Shown: positions 56,694-64,000 of the stretch, in pieces
Position numbering within the stretch: position 1 is the first letter of the stretch
Layout: every line of letters begins with the position of its first letter
Origin: Seonamhaeicola maritimus
Lineage (GTDB): Bacteria > Bacteroidota > Bacteroidia > Flavobacteriales > Flavobacteriaceae
Direction of reading: 5' to 3'
Length of the DNA stretch: 64,000 nt
Assembly (NCBI RefSeq): GCF_008056315.1
Contig: NZ_VRKQ01000008.1
Coordinates: forward strand, 638,957 to 702,956
Position numbers and translations under genes: made by a program
The notes under the pieces: generated by a model
Seen by the model: the letters and a program-made list of their open reading frames with translations, nothing else
Database searches by the model: none
Told to the model about the DNA's origin: nothing

Positions 56694-57925
56694 GTAAGAA
56701 GTGCCTTAAGATTGCTTTTATTGTTGGAAGATTTCCTGCGGTTTCAGAGACTTTTATTGTCAATCAAATAGGAGCTCTAAAAAAGACAGGTCACCATGTA
56801 GACATTTTCTGTACGAGAGAGGTTGATAAGAACCCAGTAATTAATCCGTTAGTTTCCAAATATGAACTTTTAAAATCAACAACAAAGTTTACGCCAAAAG
56901 GGCTGTTAAAAAAAAATAAAGGTCTTTTAAATAAATTTAAAATTCTCTTAAGAAGCTTAGGTACAAAAGCGTTTTTCCCATTACTTAAAAGTTCCAGATA
57001 TCTAACATCGGGTAATATGGAAAGGGTTAATCAACAATTTTCTAAAGTCTATTATAAATATTACTTTAATGTTCGTCATTTTGATGTGGTGCATGTGCAT
57101 TTTGCTGATAATGCGGTACATCTTCTAGAGCAGTTGAAAAGATTTAAAGGTAAGGTGATAGTTACGTTTCATGGTTATGATGCCCATAATTATTCAGCCG
57201 ACTATTTTATGGGCTTACAAAACCTAAGTCATATTATATATACGGTTAATACAAATTATACCAAACAAAAAGTAATAAAATTAGGATTTCCAAATGAACT
57301 GATAGATGTTTTACCAGTTGGTTTGGATACGTCCTTTTTTAAGCCAGTAGATAACCATAAAAAAGATTCATTTAATATTTTATTTGTAGGTAGGTTAATA
57401 CATTTAAAAGCACCTCTTTTATCAATTAAAATTGTTGAGCAGTTAATCGGAATAACCGATAAAAGAATTATTTTCAATATTATTGGTGTGGGAGATTGTT
57501 TTTTACAGTGCAAAAAATACATTGAACAGAATAATCTTGCGAAGTATATTCATTTATTGGGAAGTAAGTCACAAGTAGAAGTTAAGAAACTAATGAATAC
57601 CGCTGATGTATTTTTATTTCCTGGGATTGTTGATGATAGTGGACGTTGTGAAGGTCAGGGGTTAGTCATTCAAGAAGCCCAAGCTATGCAAATACCTGTA
57701 ATAATTTCAGATGTAGGAGGTATGAAAGAAGGTGTTTTAGATGGAGAAACAGGGTTTGTAATACATGAAGGGGATATTGATGGGTTTGTGAAGAAAATAT
57801 TGTTTTTATTTGAAAATCCTGAAAAAATAATACAAATGGGAAATCGAGGAAGAGCGTTTGTTAAACAAAATTATGATTCTAAAGTTTTAGGAGAACAATT
57901 GATTAATATTTATAATAATGCTTAG
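56690..57925 (+). CDS. family 4 glycosyltransferase (GT-B fold)
   Basis: A 411-residue retaining glycosyltransferase. The N-terminal KIAFIVGRFPAVSETFIVNQ and central VIVTFHGYDAHNY precede the C-terminal NILFVGRLIHLKAPLLSIKI and SGRCEGQGLVIQEAQAMQIP (EX7E-type motif), typical of GT4. It overlaps the upstream GT2 gene. The linkage made is unknown. Confidence 0.92.
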   Translation: MSKKCLKIAFIVGRFPAVSETFIVNQIGALKKTGHHVDIFCTREVDKNPVINPLVSKYELLKSTTKFTPKGLLKKNKGLLNKFKILLRSLGTKAFFPLLKSSRYLTSGNMERVNQQFSKVYYKYYFNVRHFDVVHVHFADNAVHLLEQLKRFKGKVIVTFHGYDAHNYSADYFMGLQNLSHIIYTVNTNYTKQKVIKLGFPNELIDVLPVGLDTSFFKPVDNHKKDSFNILFVGRLIHLKAPLLSIKIVEQLIGITDKRIIFNIIGVGDCFLQCKKYIEQNNLAKYIHLLGSKSQVEVKKLMNTADVFLFPGIVDDSGRCEGQGLVIQEAQAMQIPVIISDVGGMKEGVLDGETGFVIHEGDIDGFVKKILFLFENPEKIIQMGNRGRAFVKQNYDSKVLGEQLINIYNNA

Positions 57926-57952
57926 ATATAAAATGTACAGAACGTCATAGAT

Positions 57953-58681
57953 ATGATTACAAAACACTTATTAAAAATAATTAATATCCTCTTAAAAAAG
58001 TTCTATACTTTCAATTTAGCTAAATTAGGTTTAATGTTTAATACAGATAAGGCGGTTGGGCATTTTTACTTGCCTCATTATCAAAAGCATTTCAGACCAT
58101 ATAAATTCAAAAAAATTAAGCTTCTTGAAATAGGGGTTGGGGGTTACGAACATCCAAATTATGGAGGACATTCTTTAAGGATGTGGAAATCGTATTTTTG
58201 GTATGGGAAAATCTTTTCCTTGGATATACATGATAAATCAGCTTTAGAAGAATCTAGAATCAAAATTTTTAAAGGCAGTCAAGTTGATAAAATGTTTTTA
58301 AATATGGTTTTAAGGCAAACAGGAGAATTGGACCTGATTATTGATGATGGTAGCCATATAAATGAACATGTTATTGAAACATTTAAAATATTATTCCCAA
58401 AGTTAAAGGATGGGGGTATTTATGTCATTGAAGATACGCAAGCCTCTTATTGGAAAGATAAAGGAGGGGATAGTGAGAACTTAAATAATCCAAAAACGAT
58501 GATGTCCTTTTTTAAAAGTTTGGCCGATGGTTTAAATCATAAAGAATTTATTATACCTGATTATACTCCTAGTTATTTTGATCAAAAAATAAGATCCATG
58601 CATTTTTATCACAACTTAATATTCATTTATAAAGGAGATAATGATGAACCTTCGAACTTGGTTGTTAATAATATCAGATAG
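57953..58681 (+). CDS. SAM-dependent sugar O-methyltransferase-like protein
   Basis: A 242-residue class I methyltransferase. Motif I is KLLEIGVGGYEHPNYGG; DLIIDDGSHINEHVIETF and GGIYVIEDTQASYW resemble antibiotic-sugar O-methyltransferases (MycE/ElmM type), where the Asp-Asp pair and His bind metal. Methylation of a glycan sugar is therefore likely. The C-terminal domain is complete. It is 27 bases after the GT4 gene. Confidence 0.82.
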   Translation: MITKHLLKIINILLKKFYTFNLAKLGLMFNTDKAVGHFYLPHYQKHFRPYKFKKIKLLEIGVGGYEHPNYGGHSLRMWKSYFWYGKIFSLDIHDKSALEESRIKIFKGSQVDKMFLNMVLRQTGELDLIIDDGSHINEHVIETFKILFPKLKDGGIYVIEDTQASYWKDKGGDSENLNNPKTMMSFFKSLADGLNHKEFIIPDYTPSYFDQKIRSMHFYHNLIFIYKGDNDEPSNLVVNNIR

Positions 58682-58818
58682 ATATATAAAATGCTAAATC
58701 AATGAATATTTTGGAACAGCCTTTAAAGGAGGTTTTCGCATTAGTAGATTTTGTTTTAAATGATTTTCAGATAGTTATATGAAATACTTTAAGCTCAGTA
58801 TTATACTTTTGTATATTC

Positions 58819-59799
58819 GTGAATTATAAGCTACCTATTTTGAATATAAACTCATTAGTTTCCATAATCATCCCTAATTATAATAGAGCATCTCTTATAG
58901 GAGAAACCTTAGACTCAATTATTATACAATCCTATACAAATTGGGAATGTTTGGTTATTGATGATGGGAGTTCTGATGATAGTGAAAATATTGTAAAAGG
59001 GTATACTGAAAAGGAATCACGGATTCAGTTTTATAAAAGACCAGACAATAGACCAAAAGGGGCAAACGCCTGTAGAAATTATGGATTAGAGTTTAGTAAA
59101 GGTGTTTATATTAATTGGTTTGATAGTGATGATATAATGCATCCTGAAAAGTTGAAAGAACAAATCAAGAGCTTAGAAAGTAATAAGTTTCCATTTTCTG
59201 TTTGTCAATCTTACGAGTTTCATAATAACTTAAAGAACATTAATTTAAGATATTGTAGCTTAAAATCTGAAAATCCATTTGAGGATTTTTTAAGTAAAAA
59301 AATTGTTTGGTTAACCCAAGCACCTCTTTTTAAAAGAAGTTTTATAGTAGAAAATAATTACATGTTTGATGAGGAGTTACAGGCTGGTCAGGAATGGGAG
59401 TTATTTGCTAGAATTTTATTTGATTACACCAATTATGGTATAGTTGAAAAGCCTTTGGTTTATGTAAGACGCCATTCAGACTCAATTTCTGATGGAATGT
59501 CAAATGATAGAATGTGGAATTATTATTTAGCAAGAAGAAAAATTTATGATAGGTTTAAATTAAAATTAAGTTCAAAAGCGAAAATAAGTCTTTACAGAAA
59601 TTTTTTATTTTTCTTTAAGTGTTTTGTTAGAGAAAAAGATTTTAGAAGGGCAAAAATAATTTGGATGACTAACTTAAGGCAATGTCCAGAACTATTTTTA
59701 AAAGATCATTTTAATTTGGCTATGGGCTGTGTTTTTATGTGTTTTTTTAATAAAGGTGATGGCTATTTAAGTAGAGTGTCGTTATATGATAAGAAATAA
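58819..59799 (+). CDS. family 2 glycosyltransferase
   Basis: A 326-residue GT-A enzyme: LVSIIIPNYNRASLIGETLD, CLVIDDGSSDDSENIV, GANACRNYGLEFSKG and INWFDSDDIMHPEK (DxD). A late EWELFARILF helix matches the catalytic base region. The start is GTG at 58819, after a 137-base gap that contains TACTTTTG (58804-58811), a possible -7 element, so an internal promoter may lie here. Confidence 0.9.
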   Translation: MNYKLPILNINSLVSIIIPNYNRASLIGETLDSIIIQSYTNWECLVIDDGSSDDSENIVKGYTEKESRIQFYKRPDNRPKGANACRNYGLEFSKGVYINWFDSDDIMHPEKLKEQIKSLESNKFPFSVCQSYEFHNNLKNINLRYCSLKSENPFEDFLSKKIVWLTQAPLFKRSFIVENNYMFDEELQAGQEWELFARILFDYTNYGIVEKPLVYVRRHSDSISDGMSNDRMWNYYLARRKIYDRFKLKLSSKAKISLYRNFLFFFKCFVREKDFRRAKIIWMTNLRQCPELFLKDHFNLAMGCVFMCFFNKGDGYLSRVSLYDKK

Positions 59800-59802
59800 G
59801 CT

Positions 59803-60642
59803 ATGGGTTTGATAAATAAGATGTCAAAAACTAACTTTAAAAAGCTAATCGCATTTTTGGAATATAAAATGCGTACCAAAAAGCAACAGCTTTTAAATAC
59901 GGTGGTAAAGCATCAAATGGCTAATTTTAAATCCATTCCCATAATTATTATTAGTTTTAATCAGTTATTATATTTAGAAAAATTGGTGTCATTTTTATTA
60001 AATAAAGAGTACACCAATATTATTATTGTAGATAATAATTCTTCATATAAACCATTACTTGAGTATTTTAAGAATATTGAAAATAAGGTAACTTTATACA
60101 GATTGAAAACAAATGATGGTCATTTAGCACTTTGGAAAAACACAACAATTTTTAATACCCATTGCAAAGGATATTATGCAGTTACAGACGCCGATGTAGT
60201 TCCTTTAAATGAATGTCCAGATGATTTTATGAAGTATTTTCGCAAGTTATTAGATAAGGCTTGGTTATGCACCAAAGTAGGGTTTTCCTTAAAAATAGAT
60301 GATGTTCCAGACACGAACCCTAACAAGAAACACGTTCTAGAGTGGGAATCTAAATTTTGGACTACAAAAATAAATAGTTTAGCTTATAAGGCAGAAATAG
60401 ACACCACATTTGCCTTATATAGACCAGGCTATCAATATAAACTTAAAGACTTTACTAAGGCATGGCGAACCGATTACCCAATGCAGGCCATTCATGGTGG
60501 ATGGTATTTAGATGTTGATAATTTAACTGAAGAGCAAGCCTATTATATTAATACGGCTAATCAATCAGCATCATGGAATATTGATAGTAAAGGAGTCTTA
60601 GTAAATATAAAACATAAACCGCTCTACAAGGATGAGTCATAA
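59803..60642 (+). CDS. glycosyltransferase-like protein (GT-A fold)
   Basis: A 279-residue protein. After a basic 45-residue N-terminus, IPIIIISFNQLLYLEKLVSF, NIIIVDNNSSYKPLLEYF and YYAVTDADVVPLNECPDDF show a GT-A core with a DAD metal motif. It resembles GT2 but is more divergent than its neighbours. An internal ATG at MSKTNF is another possible start. Its end overlaps the next gene by 11 bases. Confidence 0.8.
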   Translation: MGLINKMSKTNFKKLIAFLEYKMRTKKQQLLNTVVKHQMANFKSIPIIIISFNQLLYLEKLVSFLLNKEYTNIIIVDNNSSYKPLLEYFKNIENKVTLYRLKTNDGHLALWKNTTIFNTHCKGYYAVTDADVVPLNECPDDFMKYFRKLLDKAWLCTKVGFSLKIDDVPDTNPNKKHVLEWESKFWTTKINSLAYKAEIDTTFALYRPGYQYKLKDFTKAWRTDYPMQAIHGGWYLDVDNLTEEQAYYINTANQSASWNIDSKGVLVNIKHKPLYKDES

Positions 60643-61513
60643 AACAACTCCTTTAGTATCTATATGTATCCCTACTTATAATGGAGAAACCTTTCTTGAG
60701 GAAGCGCTGGATTCTGCAATTTCACAATCCTATCCAAATATTGAGGTTGTAGTATCTGACGATGCTTCTACCGATGCTACTTTAGATATTATTAAAGCTT
60801 ACAAACACAAGACAAGTATTCCTATTAGTGTTTATAATCATAAGCCACAAGGTATTGGCGCCAATTGGAACCACTGTGTTAAACAGGTCAAAGGCGATTA
60901 TATTAAGTTTTTGTTTCAAGATGACCTTTTGCACCCTGAGTGTATTTCAAAAATGATGAAAATGGCGCTTTCAAAGCCTAATGTGGGTTTAGTATATTGT
61001 AAACGCCATCTTCTTTATAGTAAGACAACGCCTAAAATAAAAGATTTTATGGCGTTTTATGGCAATTTACATACCACCTGGCAATCTTTAAAAGTTGAGC
61101 AAGGTATTATGAAAGGCAGCAGCTATTTAAAAGATAAAAACCTATTAAACGCTCCAAAAAACAAAATAGGAGAACCGGTGGCTGTACTTTTAAAAAGTAC
61201 TTGTTTTAGTGAGGTAGGTTATTTTAATGAGGACTTACAACAAACCTTAGATTATGAGTATTGGTATCGGATAATGAAAAAATATAACATTGGTTTTGTT
61301 AATGAAGTTTTAGTGTCTTTTAGGTTGCATGATGCCCAAGCCAGTGTCACTAACAAAGCCAAAGCCATACCAGATCATGTGTTGCTTTATAAAAGTTATT
61401 ATAAAAACTTGTTTTGGCACTTACACCCTAAAAACAAATTAAAACTATTAAAATTATACCATCCACTTTTTAAACTATTGGTATCTTTAAAACAAAAAAC
61501 AAATGCCAGATAG
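60632..61513 (+). CDS. family 2 glycosyltransferase
   Basis: A 293-residue GT-A enzyme: LVSICIPTYNGETFLEEALD, VEVVVSDDASTDATLDII and YIKFLFQDDLLHPECISK (DD motif), with QTLDYEYWYRIMKKY as the catalytic helix region. It overlaps both neighbours by about 11 bases, indicating coupled translation. Confidence 0.92.
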   Translation: MSHKTTPLVSICIPTYNGETFLEEALDSAISQSYPNIEVVVSDDASTDATLDIIKAYKHKTSIPISVYNHKPQGIGANWNHCVKQVKGDYIKFLFQDDLLHPECISKMMKMALSKPNVGLVYCKRHLLYSKTTPKIKDFMAFYGNLHTTWQSLKVEQGIMKGSSYLKDKNLLNAPKNKIGEPVAVLLKSTCFSEVGYFNEDLQQTLDYEYWYRIMKKYNIGFVNEVLVSFRLHDAQASVTNKAKAIPDHVLLYKSYYKNLFWHLHPKNKLKLLKLYHPLFKLLVSLKQKTNAR

Positions 61514-62417
61514 TGCCCCGTTTGTTAGTGTTTTGTTACCAGTCTATAATGGTGAGAATACCTTAAAGGCTACTATAGAAAGTTTAATGGGGCAAACCTA
61601 TAAGCATTTTGAGATTTTGATGGGTATAGATGGCACAACAGATGGTTCTAAAGTCATAGCAGAAAGCTTTGGTGATTCTAGAATTCGTATAATAGAACAT
61701 CCAGTTAATCTGGGGTTAGCCAAAAATTTAAATGCCTTAATTGAGGCGGCATCAAACAATACAGAATTTTTTGCCATGGCAGAACAGGATGATGTTTACG
61801 TGCCGCAAAGACTAGAATGGCAAGTGAAGTTAATGAAGAAACATCCTAAAGTAGGCTTGGTGTCTGGAATAGCTGAGTTTAAGAGTGAAAATAGACAAGA
61901 TTTATTCCCTGGAATATTGGCGTACAAAAAACAATTTCCGCAAGGCAAAGATTTGTTTACCTACTTATACCAAAATCAATTAAAGGTGGTTAATACTTGC
62001 ATGATGATTAGGAAAGAAACACATGAACAAAATAGTTTTCAATTTAAAAACACCTACGACAATTTTAACGTAGATTGGGATTATGTATTACGCTTTGCTT
62101 TAAAGTCTCAGGTATATGGACTGCCAAAGGTATTGGTACGTATGAATAGGTATATTAGCCGTAATTCTGTAACTACTAATAAAAGGGGACAGTTTAAGGC
62201 ATCTAGACAACTGTTAAAAGATTTTAAAAAAGAATTTCCAAACCTAATTAACAAGAAGTTGTACAATAAAGCGCTAAAAACACAACATAAGATAGAACTG
62301 GGGCACCGCAGTAAAATGGGAATTATAGTTTATGGTATATGGTATGCCATATGTTATTTAGATAGTTATTTTTTAAAGTATATATTAGAGCGTAAGAAAA
62401 AATATTTTTTAAACTGA
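61503..62417 (+). CDS. family 2 glycosyltransferase
   Basis: A 304-residue GT-A enzyme: FVSVLLPVYNGENTLKATIE, FEILMGIDGTTDGSKVIAE and FFAMAEQDDVYVPQRLEWQ (DD motif), then NFNVDWDYVLRFALKS. A hydrophobic stretch near the C-terminus (MGIIVYGIWYAICYLDSYF) may associate with the membrane. Confidence 0.92.
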   Translation: MPDSAPFVSVLLPVYNGENTLKATIESLMGQTYKHFEILMGIDGTTDGSKVIAESFGDSRIRIIEHPVNLGLAKNLNALIEAASNNTEFFAMAEQDDVYVPQRLEWQVKLMKKHPKVGLVSGIAEFKSENRQDLFPGILAYKKQFPQGKDLFTYLYQNQLKVVNTCMMIRKETHEQNSFQFKNTYDNFNVDWDYVLRFALKSQVYGLPKVLVRMNRYISRNSVTTNKRGQFKASRQLLKDFKKEFPNLINKKLYNKALKTQHKIELGHRSKMGIIVYGIWYAICYLDSYFLKYILERKKKYFLN

Positions 62418-62443
62418 GAGTTGAGCTTATAAATAACAAAGAA

Positions 62444-63292
62444 GTGAAGAATTATTCAAATTTGAATATAAAACAGAAAAAAGTATTTTGGAAAGAAAAC
62501 CCTTTGCATGGGGAAGTTGAAATAAAAATTCAAGAAATTGAAAATTTTAAAATGTATAATGAAAATGATGACACTGTTGTAAAGGAACTGTATTGGACTA
62601 ATTTTATGGGTTGGGAATATACAAGTCTTGTTTTATGGAATGATCTCTCGAAATTAAATAAAAGTGGCGTTATTTATGATATTGGGAGCTATACAGGTGT
62701 TTATTCCATAATAGCTGCAAAACATTCTAGAGAAAATAAGGTATTTGCATTTGATATACAAACAAATACCTTAGAACGTTTACGTAAAAATTGCTTAATA
62801 AATGATTTAAATAATGTTTTTGGACATAATAAAGCATGCACAGATTTTAATGGTGAAACCACTTTTTCTTTTTATCAAGAAGAAGGAATAATAAGTTCGG
62901 TTGCTAGTTTAGTTCAAAAGAAAATGAATAACCTTAATCAAGGAATAGATGCTATTAAACTTGATGACTTTAATAGTGAAATAAGCAAGAATCATGTTGT
63001 TAGGTTGTTAAAAATAGATGTTGAAGATGCTGAACTGAATACTTTAGCTGGGATGCAGAAAATATTATCTGTTCATAGTCCTGACGTTTTAGTAGAAATA
63101 AATAATTATAATAACTTAAAGAAAGTTAAAAAGTTGTTTCCGAAAGCTTATAGGATATATGATATCGACGAAGATAATTTTTCAATAAGGAAAATTGGGT
63201 GGTTTTCAAAACCTAGTAAACATCGAAATTATTTATTTACAATTAAAAAGAAGCGTAGGATAAGAGATGTATTTACGGGAAGAGTTATTTAA
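62444..63292 (+). CDS. FkbM-family methyltransferase
   Basis: A 282-residue class I methyltransferase of the FkbM type: VIYDIGSYTGVYSIIAAKHS (motif I), VFAFDIQTNTLERLRKNC, and VVRLLKIDVEDAELNTLAGM with the family's KIDVEGxE-like motif, then PDVLVEI. FkbM proteins O-methylate sugars or polyketides. The start is GTG at 62444. A role in glycan methylation fits the context. Confidence 0.85.
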   Translation: MKNYSNLNIKQKKVFWKENPLHGEVEIKIQEIENFKMYNENDDTVVKELYWTNFMGWEYTSLVLWNDLSKLNKSGVIYDIGSYTGVYSIIAAKHSRENKVFAFDIQTNTLERLRKNCLINDLNNVFGHNKACTDFNGETTFSFYQEEGIISSVASLVQKKMNNLNQGIDAIKLDDFNSEISKNHVVRLLKIDVEDAELNTLAGMQKILSVHSPDVLVEINNYNNLKKVKKLFPKAYRIYDIDEDNFSIRKIGWFSKPSKHRNYLFTIKKKRRIRDVFTGRVI

Positions 63293-63305
63293 TTTTTAAA
63301 GTGTG

Positions 63306-64000
63306 ATGAAAGTTTGTATATTATCTGGAAGATACCCTGGAACTCAATTTGAATCTACTATTAATCATAAGTTATATGCTGATAAGTATTCGTATAGCTA
63401 TATACATTGTAATTATCCAACAAAAGCAAAGAATCCATATTTAAATAAGATACATTATATTTTAAGTTATATTGATCTTTTTGATTATATAGTTTGGATT
63501 GATGATGATGCCTTTTTCTTGGATTTTGAAAATGATATTATGCAATACTTGCCTGATGAAAATGTTTTCATGTCAATATGTCGAAGCCCAACTTTTAAAA
63601 AAATTAAAACATTCTTTAGCTCTGGGCAATTTATATTAAGATGTAATAAGAAGTCTAAACGATTTTTGGAAGATGCATTAGAAGTTAATCTTGTCGAAGT
63701 AAAAAGCTGGTGGACTAAAGATTTGGGATATTTTTCAAATGGGGATCAAGATATTTTTATTTATTTGTTCCTTACACAAGAAATTTATATGAAAAAATAC
63801 AAACTATTTGATTATAAAGCCTTTAATAGTAGGTATGAAAATCTCTTTGAGAAAGATATTCATAAACCTCTAATAATACATTTTACAGGTGTCCCAAAGA
63901 TTAAAAAGTATAATTATATTAAGACGCAACAAAAACTTAATTTGCACGCTTCATTAGTTCCACTAGGGTGGCTTGAAAATTATAAATTGCATATGCGGAA
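63306..64000 (+). CDS. glycosyltransferase, GT34/GMA12-like (partial, runs off right edge)
   Basis: An open frame from ATG at 63306 to the window end (231 codons). It starts KVCILSGRYPGTQFESTIN, and contains LFDYIVWIDDDAFFLDF, a WxDxD-type donor site as in alpha-galactosyl transferases of the GMA12/MNN10 group, then LGYFSNGDQDIFIYLFL and PLIIHFTGVPK. The family call is tentative; the C-terminus is missing. Confidence 0.65.
   Translation, partial: MKVCILSGRYPGTQFESTINHKLYADKYSYSYIHCNYPTKAKNPYLNKIHYILSYIDLFDYIVWIDDDAFFLDFENDIMQYLPDENVFMSICRSPTFKKIKTFFSSGQFILRCNKKSKRFLEDALEVNLVEVKSWWTKDLGYFSNGDQDIFIYLFLTQEIYMKKYKLFDYKAFNSRYENLFEKDIHKPLIIHFTGVPKIKKYNYIKTQQKLNLHASLVPLGWLENYKLHMR

Overview
The window is chromosomal DNA from a member of the Bacteroidota, most likely the Flavobacteriaceae. 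The evidence is a strongly AT-rich composition, Bacteroidota-type promoters (TTTG...TAnnTTTG) with almost no Shine-Dalgarno sequences, a zinc-free L36, a SecA of about 1,100 residues, a Bacteroidota-type CtlX, and the gene order rpsL-rpsG-fusA-S10/spc/alpha-carA-eno-gltA. No tRNA, rRNA, CRISPR array or intact transposon was found.

Layout. 1-1560 (-) is the 5' part of a BamA/TamA-type outer-membrane protein. 1742-19023 (+) is the main ribosomal-protein super-operon (str, S10, spc and alpha blocks) with fusA, secY, infA, rpmJ and rpoA, broken by one strong terminator before rpsD. 19110-24654 (+) holds carA, eno and two adjacent citrate synthases, one mitochondrial-type and one bacterial type II, each followed by a good terminator. 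24798-33976 holds two guanidino-group hydrolases (the second is ctlX). Between them sit a divergent AraC regulator facing a PfkB kinase / sugar isomerase / class II aldolase operon, and a TonB-domain protein divergent from a two-component system. 33979-36045 (-) is a TPR hybrid-architecture sensor kinase, followed by argS (+). 38420-46245 (-) carries secA, a DUF2795 protein, a cobalamin adenosyltransferase, a methyltransferase and an ABC-F ATPase, with repeat-rich gaps. From 47253 to the right edge (+) is a surface-polysaccharide locus: Wza and Wzc export/kinase proteins, a Wzm/Wzt ABC exporter, a DegT aminotransferase, WbqC, a GNAT acetyltransferase, seven complete glycosyltransferases plus a partial one at the edge, and two sugar-modification-type methyltransferases. 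It runs off the end of the window.

How they work together. The left third is translation and secretion machinery with several RNA leaders that look autoregulatory, the clearest being an attenuator-like leader between rpsJ and rplC. The middle contains a compact isomerase-kinase-aldolase pathway whose substrate I cannot assign, with a perfect 23-bp palindrome in its control region. The right quarter builds and exports a variable, probably amino-sugar-containing and methylated glycan. Interspersed palindromic and tandem repeats fill the gaps around cobO and before the glycan locus.
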